A DNA stretch of 64,000 bases from Thermaurantimonas sp046295455 (lineage in GTDB: Bacteria > Bacteroidota > Bacteroidia > Flavobacteriales > Schleiferiaceae), in NCBI GenBank assembly GCA_046295455.1, contig JBKBNI010000003.1, forward strand, positions 186,001-250,000. The letters are read 5' to 3'. This document shows positions 43,852 through 53,818 of this stretch, piece by piece (position 1 is the stretch's first letter; each line of letters begins with the position of its first letter). The position numbers and the translations under genes were made by a program. The notes beneath the pieces were generated by a model. That model saw nothing but the letters and a program-made list of their open reading frames with translations, ran no database searches and was not told the DNA's origin.

Positions 43852-44655
43852 CTATGGCAATATGCTTTTGTTTTTTAAGCCCTCGTACTGAATGAGCTCT
43901 GCCTTTAAGGAGCCTACCAGGAGTTCCGTCTTGATCAGCACCGGCACTTTATTGTCATCATTTGAAACCCAAATGGTCATCGTATCCTTTTCTTTGAATA
44001 CCCTGCCTTGTTGGACTATCGGCTTAAACTTCAAACAATTGATATTTCCGAATTTGGTCTTTATTGTTTCTTCACCTATGTACCTGATCTGAAAAGTGTA
44101 CATTTCATGATCGAGAAATACAGGAATTTGAATGACAGCCCCCGGTGAAAGTGTTTTTATATCTGTAAACCGCGCATAGTAAAATGCCGAAAAAATGTCC
44201 TGTGTACGATCCTCAAGCTGAAAAACTTTGTTTTTGTCAAGTAATATATCGACCGCCGTATTAGAATGATTGTCAAAGAGGACATGATGTTTAATGATAA
44301 ATCCCCCCTCATTTACATCTCGTATAAATTCAACAGGCTCAAGATTATCGAGATCATAGTAGGTCTCATATCGATCCCTTACCTTAAAAAACCAGTCAAA
44401 CATACCTTTTGAATATCCCATACCCACCATATGAGCAATATTTTTACCTTGTCTCTGATGAATGTTTTCGACGCTGATTACGGCTTCACCTGCTTTTATC
44501 ACACCATAGGATACAGAATATACTAAGCGCTCTCCTGAGGCGAAGGGCTTGATAGCACTTAGGCGAATAAGCGGAGTGATCTCTGAGGCCGTTGAGGATG
44601 GCTGCGCGCCAGCAACAAAGCTGAGGAATACAATTAAGACACTTTTTGGTTTCAT
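43852..44655 (-). CDS. DUF3108 exported protein
   Basis: 267 residues from the ATG at 44655 (a GTG two codons earlier is in frame). Signal peptide MKPKSVLIVFLSFVAGAQ. The body has the DUF3108 outline: FASGERLVYSVSYGVIKAGEAVISV, YYDLDNLEPVEFIRDVNEGGF, and KTKFGNINCLKFKPIVQQGRVF, then WVSNDDNKVPVLIKTELLVGSLKAEL. The family is periplasmic and its function is not settled. The gene converges with the 1471-residue gene and is divergent from 44734. Confidence 0.83.
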   Translation of the reverse strand: MKPKSVLIVFLSFVAGAQPSSTASEITPLIRLSAIKPFASGERLVYSVSYGVIKAGEAVISVENIHQRQGKNIAHMVGMGYSKGMFDWFFKVRDRYETYYDLDNLEPVEFIRDVNEGGFIIKHHVLFDNHSNTAVDILLDKNKVFQLEDRTQDIFSAFYYARFTDIKTLSPGAVIQIPVFLDHEMYTFQIRYIGEETIKTKFGNINCLKFKPIVQQGRVFKEKDTMTIWVSNDDNKVPVLIKTELLVGSLKAELIQYEGLKNKSILP

Positions 44656-44733
44656 ATGCACGTCCTTTATAACGAAAGTAAAACTTCTAAAAAAATGCCA
44701 AATTTTTCATTTGTCTAAAATAGCATTTAGATC

Positions 44734-45258
44734 ATGAAATGGATCCTCTGGTTTTTATTGCTAGGATTTTTGATTTTTTCGGAATATCAACTTCGAACCG
44801 CAGGTGAAAAATACCTTAAGCCCGCATTTGATGGTATGAATCTACCCGATTTATCTATCGGAATTAGCAAAGAGGATTTGCTGAATTTTTTTGAAACGGG
44901 TGGTAGGGATGGTATAGAAATTTATGCAAAAGTCATAATGAGGTATGATTTTCTTTATCCGTTGTCATACGGATTGTTTTTCGCTTATACGATCTTTCTG
45001 CTTACACGAAGATTTAAAACCAGATGGATTTCAACTCTTCCTTTATTACCTATACTGAGCATGCTGGCAGATCTGGTCGAGAATAGCTCTTTTGTTCTAT
45101 TAGCTTATGAGTACCCCTCATTTAACGACACCCTCTTTTCTCTAGGTCGCACTGCGCAATTAATTAAATGGTATGTGGCATTTACATCTGTTGCGGTCAT
45201 CTTATCCCTACTTATTACTCATGCAATTCTTTTGATCAAGGGTTCAAAGGTCAGATGA
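44734..45258 (+). CDS. Four-helix membrane protein, unknown
   Basis: 174 residues with hydrophobic helices at about 3-20, 73-92, 98-122 and 145-167. No family is recognised. Ends in KGSKVR. The upstream gap holds TTTG at 44710-44713 and a near -7 sequence, TAGCATTTA, so a promoter is plausible. Confidence 0.7.
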   Translation: MKWILWFLLLGFLIFSEYQLRTAGEKYLKPAFDGMNLPDLSIGISKEDLLNFFETGGRDGIEIYAKVIMRYDFLYPLSYGLFFAYTIFLLTRRFKTRWISTLPLLPILSMLADLVENSSFVLLAYEYPSFNDTLFSLGRTAQLIKWYVAFTSVAVILSLLITHAILLIKGSKVR

Positions 45259-45298
45259 AGTACCGGATAAAAATATGTAGAAATACACCTATCTGAGA

Positions 45299-47302
45299 TT
45301 AACTCTTTCGATCAGAAGATCGCTTGAATTTAGATCCTTTATTTTTAAATTTTGATGCAGTTTTCTCCCTAGAAGAATTGCCTTTTTGCCTGCGTTCAGC
45401 TTTGAATGATTCTAACGGAAACTGCGATAAGATATCCAGCTTTTTAGCAAGTACATCAAGACTTGATTTGTGTCTTTCAATATTCTTTTCAACCTCTTTG
45501 ATGAAGGGGTTAGAATTGGATTTATTGGAGAATAAATTGATATTATTTTCAAGTTGCTGCAGATTTTTTTTTAAGTCCTCATACTGTCGCAGAAGCCTCT
45601 GCCGCTCGATGTAGACCGCGTCTTGGTCACCTGCATCCCACAGGCCTTGCATTTTAGTTTCAAAACGGATAAGATAAATATTTTCTTTATCCATGTCAAG
45701 CTTTTGAAAAAAGCTGTCAATAAGCTTATGAAATTCTTTATCTATTTCTCTGCCATCTGCTGGTACTTTACCCAGGGTTTTCCATTTTTCAATTTGCTCT
45801 TTAAGAAAAGGAATGGAAATCTTGTCAGAGTCGATCTGCTTTAATTCTTCGAAAAATATTTTTTTCTTTTCCAGATTGTCATATAACTCTTTATCTTTTT
45901 CTTTCAGATAATTATGATATCTGTCAAAAAATGAATTACAGAGATCTCTGAATTCAGTCCACATGGTTTCAGAGACCTTTTTAGGAACAGGACCAATCTT
46001 TTTCCAATCTGATTGTATTTTTTTGAAGAAATTAACCCCTTCATCCCAATCTTCTGTATTCACTCGTTGTTTTGCGAGTTCAATCAGCTCTTTCTTCTTT
46101 TGATAGTTTTCGTTTTGAATCTGTTTAAACTGCTTGTAAAATGCATTTTTTTTCTTTATGATGTCGCGAATGATCGTATTAAACTCATCCCAGATCTTAT
46201 CATTTTCATCATGAATAACTCTACCAATTTTCTTAAATTTTTCATTGTATTTAGCAAGTTCTTTGGTGAGATTCTGCCATGCATCGTGTGTTTTGCAAGA
46301 CTCAAGATCTAAAGACTGGAGTTCTTTTAATATGGCTTTTTTCTGATTTATTTTTTCTTCCTTTTCCTTTCTTAGGGCTTCTGCAAATTCTGTCTTTTTA
46401 CTTTTGATCTCATCCAGAAGTTGTAAAAATGTCTTTGCCAGAGTTTCTCTATTTTCTTTCGGAGCCGGACCGGATTCTCTCCATTCTTTTTCAAGTGCTC
46501 TGACAGCCTTGGTAAAGTCAGATATTTTATCAAAACTTTTATCTGCCAGTTCCCTTGCTTTTTGTATAATTTCTTCTTTAATTTCCTGATTTTTTCGGAA
46601 GTGTAGATCTCGGAAGTCTTTGTTGAGTTTTAGATTGTCATAAAATTTGTCTAGATAGAACGTATAGGTTCTGTAAATGTGCTCAGCCTTGCTATATGGA
46701 ATCGGACCGATTTTTTTCCATTTGTCTTGTAATGCCCGGACTTTTTCAAAAACTTCTTCTGTAATGTCAGGATTCATTGCAAGTGATTTTAGCTCATCAA
46801 GGATGAGTTCTTTCTGATGGAGATTGGTTTCGAGTTGTTCTTTTTTTTCTTTGTAATAGGTGTTGAGTTTTTCCTTATATTGTTTGTACAGATCCTTAAA
46901 TTTTGACCTGAGTGGCTGATCATAACTAAAGTCAATTTCTTCACCACCGTTTTCCAGGTAGTCGTGTAATTTTTGTTTTCGTTCTTCATCAAGGTGGTAC
47001 ATCATATGTCTTTTGATAGCCTCGATGTGTTGTTTTATTGCTTCTACATGATTTTCTTTGATGAGTACAACGGCCTCTTTGTAGAGTTGCTCCGGAGTAA
47101 ACTCTCCATATTGTTTAAAAATGCTTTCGGATTCTGATGTTTCATCCTCGCTGTCCTCCTCATCAGAATGATGCTCTATAGGCACATCATCCGATTCATC
47201 GACGTACTGTGCAGATGCCGAATGGTTGATAGAATTGATTGATATCTTGTTTTCGTCTTCGGTAGATTTGATTAAATCTTTTTCAGATGATCCGTTATTC
47301 AT
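45299..47302 (-). CDS. DUF349 repeat protein
   Basis: 667 residues, highly charged and helical, rich in Lys and Glu. Five DUF349 units can be recognised by their W-K-K-I-G-P-I-P-like ends: WKKIGPIP, WRESGPAP, FKKIGRVI, WKKIGPVP and WKTLGKVP, between about residues 180 and 520. The first 90 residues are acidic and probably disordered; the last 60 are strongly basic. Function unknown. It lies 33 bases after aroE and is probably in the same transcript. Confidence 0.88.
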   Translation of the reverse strand: MNNGSSEKDLIKSTEDENKISINSINHSASAQYVDESDDVPIEHHSDEEDSEDETSESESIFKQYGEFTPEQLYKEAVVLIKENHVEAIKQHIEAIKRHMMYHLDEERKQKLHDYLENGGEEIDFSYDQPLRSKFKDLYKQYKEKLNTYYKEKKEQLETNLHQKELILDELKSLAMNPDITEEVFEKVRALQDKWKKIGPIPYSKAEHIYRTYTFYLDKFYDNLKLNKDFRDLHFRKNQEIKEEIIQKARELADKSFDKISDFTKAVRALEKEWRESGPAPKENRETLAKTFLQLLDEIKSKKTEFAEALRKEKEEKINQKKAILKELQSLDLESCKTHDAWQNLTKELAKYNEKFKKIGRVIHDENDKIWDEFNTIIRDIIKKKNAFYKQFKQIQNENYQKKKELIELAKQRVNTEDWDEGVNFFKKIQSDWKKIGPVPKKVSETMWTEFRDLCNSFFDRYHNYLKEKDKELYDNLEKKKIFFEELKQIDSDKISIPFLKEQIEKWKTLGKVPADGREIDKEFHKLIDSFFQKLDMDKENIYLIRFETKMQGLWDAGDQDAVYIERQRLLRQYEDLKKNLQQLENNINLFSNKSNSNPFIKEVEKNIERHKSSLDVLAKKLDILSQFPLESFKAERRQKGNSSREKTASKFKNKGSKFKRSSDRKS

Positions 47303-47335
47303 AATCTGAATATAAGTGTCCTATTTATCAATATA

Positions 47336-48088
47336 TTATAAAGCCGTTGCAGAAATAAATTCCCAGGCCTTCCGAGCTTGTAAATGTAACATTTCGAGCC
47401 CATTTTTCACAAAAGCTTTTTGATTTTTACATTTTTGTAAAAAAAGTGTTGACTCGGGATTGTATATCAAATCAAAACAAAAGGATTTTGGTCGGATTTT
47501 TGCGTAGTCAAGGGGTGGGTAGCTTTCAGTGTTGGGATGCATCCCCTGGGGAGTAGTATTTATGATTAAATCAGGAAAGTGTCCATCTGCAGCATTAATG
47601 TCTTCGTAGGTATATACGTTTTTGCCTCTCTTCTGTCTTGAAACGAATATATAGGACAGATTTAATTTAGACAAAGCATAAGCCACTGCAGCGGCACTGC
47701 CGCCAGTGCCCAGGATCATTGCCTGCTCAGGTGTATATCCCCCTAAAAAACTCTGAAGGCTGATTTCGAATGCTGGTGAATCGGTATTGTGTCCGATTAA
47801 AACGCCTGACTTACTCCTGGCCACGGTATTTACTGCTCCAATATTCTCCGCTTCGTCAGTAAGGCAGCCCAGAATTGGTATTACGGACTTTTTATGTGGA
47901 ATGGTCACGTTGACGGCTAAAAGATCTTCAGACTCAAAAAGTTTTGGCAAAGCAGAGATGTCCTCCATCTCAAAGAGTTTGTATGTGAAGCCCGTAATAC
48001 CCTCCTGATCAAAGAGTTCTTTCCAAACTGCCGGAGAAGCTGAGTGCGTAAGCGGGTAACCGATCAAGCCCAGGACCTTGTCTTTCAA
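47336..48088 (-). CDS. aroE: Shikimate dehydrogenase
   Basis: 250 residues from a TTG. AroE reduces 3-dehydroshikimate with NADPH in the aromatic amino-acid pathway. Visible are the substrate-binding opening LGLIGYPLTHSASP, the catalytic lysine in NVTIPHKKSV, NTDSPAFE, and the nucleotide loop LGTGGSAAAVAYAL. Start and the stop of the upstream DUF368 gene share four bases (TTGA), so translation is coupled. A slightly short C-terminus, otherwise normal. Confidence 0.93.
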   Translation of the reverse strand: MKDKVLGLIGYPLTHSASPAVWKELFDQEGITGFTYKLFEMEDISALPKLFESEDLLAVNVTIPHKKSVIPILGCLTDEAENIGAVNTVARSKSGVLIGHNTDSPAFEISLQSFLGGYTPEQAMILGTGGSAAAVAYALSKLNLSYIFVSRQKRGKNVYTYEDINAADGHFPDLIINTTPQGMHPNTESYPPLDYAKIRPKSFCFDLIYNPESTLFLQKCKNQKAFVKNGLEMLHLQARKAWEFISATAL

Positions 48089-49005
48089 CTTTTAGGACGA
48101 ACGATTTTCGATGTACTAAATTCAATCAGCAACACAAGAGCGGCTCCCATCCCAAAAAAAATGACGCACTGAAGAATCATTGGATCGCTCTCCACCTGTC
48201 CGGGCCATACACTGCGCTCAATAAAGGGCACCTCTACCCCCTTGCTGTTGATTCTGGTTTGTAGCACTACCTTCCACGGCCATACTTTATAGAGAGCACC
48301 CATCATAAAACCGCTTAGTAATCCGACAGCTGCATCATGATATCTTCGGAGCATCCAGGTTAAAACATTGGCCATAGCAAGGAGTCCCAACCCGCATCCG
48401 GTCGCGAAGAGCACCAATATGCCCACCTGCAATGAGGTGACCGCCTGAAGAATGTCTTCATACTTTCCGAGCAAGAGCAGAATAAAACTTCCTGATATAC
48501 CCGGAAGTATCATTGCAGAAATAGCAATAAACCCGCTTAAGAATATGAAGAATGCCCCCTCCGGTAATGATACGGGGACCGACCTTGTAATTTGAAAAGC
48601 CACAACAAATCCTAACAAAAGCATCAGGTAAATCAAAGCACTCCACGATTGAACCTTACGCATCACCAGAAAAGAACTGGACAGTATCAGGCCGAAGAAA
48701 AATGACCAAGTCAATAGCGGATATTCACTCAAAGCCATCTGAATGAGCCTGGCAAATGAGGCAATGGAAACACCTATTCCAAAAAAAAGGGGCAGCAATA
48801 CAGAGAGTCGGGCTGACTTTGCAAAAGCCTTTAGCCCGTTAATTCGAAACTCTATCCAAGCAGGGCCTCCCAGATTTTTTATGCCGGCCAGAAGGTCCTC
48901 GTATACACCTGTGATAAATGCAATGGTACCTCCTGACACTCCGGGCACAATATCCGCTGCACCCATGGCCATACCTTTTAGAAATGTTAAAAAATGTGAT
49001 TTCAT
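48085..49005 (-). CDS. DUF368 membrane protein, undecaprenyl-phosphate flippase candidate
   Basis: 306 residues from the ATG at 49005; the upstream TTG at 49026 lies within the promoter box and is rejected. Eight or nine membrane helices; the signature is MGAADIVPGVSGGTIAFITGVYE, repeated in the second half as SAMILPGISGSFILLLLGKYE, showing an inverted repeat of the fold. DUF368 proteins have been reported as C55-P translocases that bring the lipid carrier back across the membrane (PopT). First gene of the operon with aroE and the DUF349 gene. Confidence 0.88.
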   Translation of the reverse strand: MKSHFLTFLKGMAMGAADIVPGVSGGTIAFITGVYEDLLAGIKNLGGPAWIEFRINGLKAFAKSARLSVLLPLFFGIGVSIASFARLIQMALSEYPLLTWSFFFGLILSSSFLVMRKVQSWSALIYLMLLLGFVVAFQITRSVPVSLPEGAFFIFLSGFIAISAMILPGISGSFILLLLGKYEDILQAVTSLQVGILVLFATGCGLGLLAMANVLTWMLRRYHDAAVGLLSGFMMGALYKVWPWKVVLQTRINSKGVEVPFIERSVWPGQVESDPMILQCVIFFGMGAALVLLIEFSTSKIVRPKS

Positions 49006-49023
49006 TAGACGTAAAAAACCTTG

Positions 49024-49031
49024 CAAACCTA
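49024..49031 (-). promoter_or_regulatory. -7 box of the DUF368-aroE-DUF349 operon
   Basis: On the minus strand the sequence is TAGGTTTG, an exact TAnnTTTG, 18 bases before the ATG at 49005. The box overlaps the rejected upstream start. Confidence 0.6.
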
Positions 49032-49109
49032 AAGGAAAAAGGTAAAAGATGAGACCTTTATTCGCTGACTTGGTGTTAATAAAAATATCGGTGCTTCCTT
49101 GCTAAGTTG

Positions 49110-49117
49110 TATTTTTG
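49110..49117 (+). promoter_or_regulatory. -7 box of the TPR-protein gene
   Basis: TATTTTTG matches TAnnTTTG exactly and lies 35 bases before the ATG at 49153. Confidence 0.55.
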
Positions 49118-49152
49118 TGACCACATTTGAAGTAATACTTCATACTAATTCT

Positions 49153-50550
49153 ATGCCCGACTTTGAATATGACGAAACCACCGGCTTGGTAATGCGCTTT
49201 GAGCGGATGATGGCCGAAGATCGTCAGGAATTTTTTGACATCGATGAGCTCGAAATCATTATTGACTACTACTATGCCAGTGAAGAGTATAAAATGGCTC
49301 TGAGGGTGGCAGAGTATGGCTCCCTGAATTACCCCGATTCAGAAATCTTTCCGATTCGAAAGGCTCAGATATACATGGATATGGGAAGAATAGATGAATC
49401 CAGAAGGGTTCTGAAGAAAGCTGTGCGCATCGACCCTGACAATCCGGATGTGCTTTTTCTCCATGCAGAGATTCATTCCAAAACGGGAAACCACCAGCTT
49501 GCCATTCAATATCTCAAAAAGCTGACCTCGCTCTATCCTGAAGACAATGAGGCGCTTAGTTTTCTAGCTTCAGAATATATGGCTGTAAGTAATTATCAGC
49601 AGGCTATACTCATTTACAACCAACTTATTTGCGATTATCCTGACGACCCTTTTGCATTGCACAACATGGTGACATGCTACGAAGAAACAGGAAATCTGGA
49701 AGAAGCTATCAACATACTTCACAGGGTAATTGATTCTGCTCCCTACAATGAAGTAGCATGGCACAATCTGGGAAACATGTATGCCAAATCCGGTGATTTC
49801 GAAAAAGCCATCTGGGCATACGACTATGCCATAATCATCGATGAAAATTACATCGCCCCATATTACGATTTGGGGTATATGTACGAAATAACCGGAAATT
49901 TTGAAAAGGCCATTGAAGTGTATAATGCCGCCCTGGAAATTGACCTTTTCACATCTCATTCCTATTTGTGCCTCGGCAGATGCTATGAAGCAGTCGGATT
50001 AAATAAAAAAGCCCATTTTTGCTATTCCAAGGCTCTCAAAGAAGATGAGAACAACGCGGCAATTCACGCAGCTCTGATAAAATTTTATGCCCAGAAATCG
50101 GACAATCCCCATGCACTCCTGCGACACATAAAAAAGCTGCTGGAGTTGGAACCGGATACCGATAATATGCTTCTTGCAGCAAAAATTCTCTTTATCCATC
50201 GCTTTGATATTCAAGCTATGGAGCTTGCAAATGAGCTCCTGACCCATCAAAAATTTGATAAAGAACTGATCCTTTACTACGCAAGGGTATTAATTGCCAC
50301 CGACCAGACGAGACTCGCTATCAAGATATTAAAAATCGCTGCAACCTTGCTTTCAGATGACCTTCATATACGCATAGTGCTAGCATCTGTATATACACTC
50401 AACGGAAATTTTCATTCAGCCGACCAACACTTTCGCAAAATACAGAAAATAAGCTCCATTACGCTTGAAAACATTGTGGAACTGTTTGAGCGATACTTAG
50501 AGACTGATGATCTGTCTCAATGGATATTTAGCCTGGATGTGAAGCAATAA
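49153..50550 (+). CDS. TPR-repeat protein
   Basis: 465 residues from the ATG at 49153 (an in-frame start at 49099 is in the promoter and rejected). The protein is built almost wholly of tetratricopeptide repeats of 34 residues, for example NEVAWHNLGNMYAKSGDFEKAIWAYD and FTSHSYLCLGRCYEAVGLNKKA; I count about ten. No signal peptide and no catalytic domain. It is probably a cytoplasmic scaffold. trkH-like gene follows after 20 bases. Confidence 0.85.
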   Translation: MPDFEYDETTGLVMRFERMMAEDRQEFFDIDELEIIIDYYYASEEYKMALRVAEYGSLNYPDSEIFPIRKAQIYMDMGRIDESRRVLKKAVRIDPDNPDVLFLHAEIHSKTGNHQLAIQYLKKLTSLYPEDNEALSFLASEYMAVSNYQQAILIYNQLICDYPDDPFALHNMVTCYEETGNLEEAINILHRVIDSAPYNEVAWHNLGNMYAKSGDFEKAIWAYDYAIIIDENYIAPYYDLGYMYEITGNFEKAIEVYNAALEIDLFTSHSYLCLGRCYEAVGLNKKAHFCYSKALKEDENNAAIHAALIKFYAQKSDNPHALLRHIKKLLELEPDTDNMLLAAKILFIHRFDIQAMELANELLTHQKFDKELILYYARVLIATDQTRLAIKILKIAATLLSDDLHIRIVLASVYTLNGNFHSADQHFRKIQKISSITLENIVELFERYLETDDLSQWIFSLDVKQ

Positions 50551-50570
50551 GCCCGGCATAAATATAGCCA

Positions 50571-52382
50571 ATGATATTGATAAACCGCATCAGAGAATGG
50601 ATTAATATTCGGTTGTACCCTTCCAAAAGAAGGGTTCTTTTGTTTTTAAGATATTCGTCATTTGCCGTAGCTTTTTGCACATTTTGTTGTCTTGTAATCT
50701 ACTATGGATATGATCTGAGTGATTTTTACAAGAATTTGGTTTACCGCGTTGTGAAGATATCCCTTGTGTTTTACTTATTGAAATACATCATAAAGGTTAT
50801 ATATGATTTTCATCCGATACACTTTATAAGAGAGACAAAAGCAGAAGCATTGATGATGCTCGTCATACTGATCAATTTGATTACTATTACCTTTTTTGAT
50901 TTCAATGTACTTACATTCTTCGGGGATCTGTTCCGTATCGGGGATATCAATTTTGTTTTTGAAGTTGGGATTCAAGTATATTTTTTGATCATATTTATAG
51001 TAGAATTCAGCAAGGCATCATCCTTATTGGATAAAACAAAAATCAGCCCGGGTTCTTTGTTTATTTTCTCATTTATTCTGTTGATATCCATTGGCACAAT
51101 TCTGCTGATGATGCCAAAAATGAATACTACTAATACCCATCCGAGATTTGTAGATGCTCTTTTTACAAGCATTTCGGCCAGTTGTGTCACTGGGCTTACG
51201 GTTGTAGATACCGGAGCCTACTGGTCGGTCAGAGGTCAGATCGTCATTATGATCCTCATGCAGGTCGGGGGGTTAAGTATTATCAGTTTTGCCACATTGA
51301 TTGTGTTGCTCACGCGAAATAATATTGGAATACGTCAACTAAGCATCACGCAAAGCAATCTGTTGGCTGATTCATTGAGCAGCTCTTCAGGTCTATTAAA
51401 GAGAATTTTTTATTACACATTTATCATTGAAGCGGCAGGGGCTTTAGTTCTGTATTTTACGTTCTACGCCCATGGAGAAAAAAGTCTTGGAATTAAGCTT
51501 TTTTATTCGCTATTTCACAGTATATCAGCGTTCAACAATGCAGGTTTTTCTACTCATGTAAATGGTTTTTTATCAGATGAAATAGCCGGACACTACGCAC
51601 AACACCTTGTAGTCGCCGTATTGATCATTCTCGGCAGTTTAGGTTTTTCGAATATGTATGATATACTCTCTATTCGCGGCCGAAGAAGAAAGCAAAATAA
51701 GCCATGGTTAAGCCTTAAAATTGACACAAAAATTTCATTGTATTCCAGTCTGATATTGATCTTTATCGGAGCATTGTGTTTTTTCTGGCTTGAATACGCA
51801 AATGTGCTTTCACAAAAGGACCTGTTGCCAAAAATCATTACCGCCTTCTTTCAATCCGTGACTACACGTACCGCCGGATTTAACACGGTGGATACAGGAG
51901 CGCTATTGACCCCTACGTTGGTTGTCTTCATTTTTTTGATGTTTATCGGTGCATCCTCTGGCTCCACAGGAGGAGGTATAAAAACCAATACATTTGTTTT
52001 AATTTTACTTGGTACATATACCATCATCAGAGGAAAGGCACGATTTGAGATGTTTCACCGGACTATTCCCAACGAGTTGATACTAAAAGCTTTCACGATT
52101 ATGCTCTTTGCAGTATCTATCATCAGTATTGGTATTTTTTTTCTCACCATTATTGAACCTCACCTCTCGCTGATGCAGATCTCTTTTGAACAAGTCAGCG
52201 CGTTCGCTACAGTGGGATTATCTACCGGAATTACCCACCTACTGAGCGATGGTGGGAAGACGATTATTCTCCTTACCATGTTTATCGGAAGAGTTGGTCC
52301 TCTGACGATAGCGTATGCCCTACTTCGTCAGTCAAGAGCCAATGCATACAAATACCCCGAGGCCCGGGTGATGGTCGGGTAG
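50571..52382 (+). CDS. TrkH/KtrB-family potassium uptake protein
   Basis: 603 residues, about 11 or 12 membrane helices. The selectivity-filter repeats are at SISASCVTGLTVVDTG, HSISAFNNAGFSTHVNGF, FQSVTTRTAGFNTVDTGAL and FEQVSAFATVGLSTGITHLL, with GASSGSTGGGIKTNTF between the third and fourth. The first 150 residues are an added helical section, commonly seen in Bacteroidota. The usual TrkA partner is not adjacent. Convergent with the aldehyde dehydrogenase (4-base gap). Confidence 0.93.
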   Translation: MILINRIREWINIRLYPSKRRVLLFLRYSSFAVAFCTFCCLVIYYGYDLSDFYKNLVYRVVKISLVFYLLKYIIKVIYDFHPIHFIRETKAEALMMLVILINLITITFFDFNVLTFFGDLFRIGDINFVFEVGIQVYFLIIFIVEFSKASSLLDKTKISPGSLFIFSFILLISIGTILLMMPKMNTTNTHPRFVDALFTSISASCVTGLTVVDTGAYWSVRGQIVIMILMQVGGLSIISFATLIVLLTRNNIGIRQLSITQSNLLADSLSSSSGLLKRIFYYTFIIEAAGALVLYFTFYAHGEKSLGIKLFYSLFHSISAFNNAGFSTHVNGFLSDEIAGHYAQHLVVAVLIILGSLGFSNMYDILSIRGRRRKQNKPWLSLKIDTKISLYSSLILIFIGALCFFWLEYANVLSQKDLLPKIITAFFQSVTTRTAGFNTVDTGALLTPTLVVFIFLMFIGASSGSTGGGIKTNTFVLILLGTYTIIRGKARFEMFHRTIPNELILKAFTIMLFAVSIISIGIFFLTIIEPHLSLMQISFEQVSAFATVGLSTGITHLLSDGGKTIILLTMFIGRVGPLTIAYALLRQSRANAYKYPEARVMVG

Positions 52383-52385
52383 ATT

Positions 52386-53777
52386 TTACTTCAGGATGCT
52401 TTTGATCCACTTAATCTTCTCGCCATATGGCGGATATCTCAGGGGCACATCGATCCAGGTGGATTTAAACAATACACTGCGCTCGTGTGAGAAACAATCA
52501 AAACTTCGTTTACCGTGGTAATTTCCTATGCCGCTATTTCCTACGCCACCGAAGGGGAGATGTTCGTTGGCTACTTGCATTACAACTTCATTGACAGCGG
52601 TCGAACCGGATGATGTACCATGGAGGACGGTATTCTGCTCTTCCTTATCTTCCGAAAAAATGTATAGCGCCAGCGGTTTGGGACGCGCGTTAATAAATGC
52701 AATGGCATCTTGCAAAGATGTGTAGGTGAGTACGGGTATCAGCGGCCCGAAAATTTCATCCCGCATGACAGGGTCGTCCTCCCGTGCTTCGAGTATGGTA
52801 GGCTCTATGTACCGATCATCCATATCAGACCGGCCACCGAATACCACTTTTGACTGACTGATGTAGTCTTTTAGACGCTGAGCGTGGCTTCGGCTAACGA
52901 TTCGCGGATATTCGGTATTTTCATGAGGATTTGTTCCGTAGAACTTCCTTATGTAAAATTTGAGTTTATCAATAAATTGTTCTTTTATAGAATTATGCAC
53001 TAAGAGATAATCGGGAGCAATGCAGGTCTGGCCTGCATTTATAAGTTTACCCCATATAATCCGTCTTGCGGCCACTTCGATGTTGGCCTTGTCGGATACG
53101 ATCGTCGGGCTTTTGCCTCCCAACTCAAGGACGACAGGAGTCAAGTGTCTGGACGCAGCTTCGTACACGATCTTACCGACTCTGGGACTGCCGGTGAAGA
53201 ATATCTTATCCCATTTTTGTTCGAGAAGCGCTTTAGAGACTTCAGGGCCACCTATACATACTTTTACATAAGATTCTTCAAAGGTGCTTTCTATTAATTT
53301 TTTTATGACTTCGGCGACGGTCGGTGTGAATTCAGATGGCTTAATCACCGCCGTGTTTCCTGCTGAGATGGCTCCGATCAGCGGCATCATCACCAATTGG
53401 AAGGGATAATTCCATGGGGCTATGATGAGAGTTTGTCCATAGGGTTGGGGTATGATCTTGCTTACCGACCAGAAGTGGATCAGTTGATTGGTAGACACCC
53501 TTTTTCCTCTAGCCCATTTTGGAAGATTTTTATGATGAAACTTTATTTCCTGATAGACTACACCCAGCTCGGTCGCCCAGGCCTCGAAAGGGGACTTACG
53601 CAAGTCTTTGTGCAAAGCGTCGAGGATCTCATTTTCGTGTTTTTCAATGGCTTTTTTAAGTGCTTTTAGTGCACTGCGTCTATTGGCTACGGCGAGCGTA
53701 TGACCTTCGGCGAAGTATTTTCTTTGTATATTTACTATTGAAGAATAGTCCTCCAGTGTGATTTCAGAGATTTTCAT
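52386..53777 (-). CDS. Aldehyde dehydrogenase (class 3-like)
   Basis: 463 residues. It oxidises aldehydes with NAD(P)+. The catalytic cysteine lies in NAGQTCIAPDYLLVH, the general base glutamate in LELGGKSP, and the nucleotide site in FTGSPRVGK. Length and the absence of a long N-terminal part resemble class 3 / fatty aldehyde dehydrogenases. ATG at 53777. The preceding short gene ends 41 bases upstream. Substrate unknown. Confidence 0.93.
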   Translation of the reverse strand: MKISEITLEDYSSIVNIQRKYFAEGHTLAVANRRSALKALKKAIEKHENEILDALHKDLRKSPFEAWATELGVVYQEIKFHHKNLPKWARGKRVSTNQLIHFWSVSKIIPQPYGQTLIIAPWNYPFQLVMMPLIGAISAGNTAVIKPSEFTPTVAEVIKKLIESTFEESYVKVCIGGPEVSKALLEQKWDKIFFTGSPRVGKIVYEAASRHLTPVVLELGGKSPTIVSDKANIEVAARRIIWGKLINAGQTCIAPDYLLVHNSIKEQFIDKLKFYIRKFYGTNPHENTEYPRIVSRSHAQRLKDYISQSKVVFGGRSDMDDRYIEPTILEAREDDPVMRDEIFGPLIPVLTYTSLQDAIAFINARPKPLALYIFSEDKEEQNTVLHGTSSGSTAVNEVVMQVANEHLPFGGVGNSGIGNYHGKRSFDCFSHERSVLFKSTWIDVPLRYPPYGEKIKWIKSILK

Positions 53778-53818
53778 AGCAATCGGTTTTATAGATAATG
53801 CATTCTGGTTTTGTTTGT

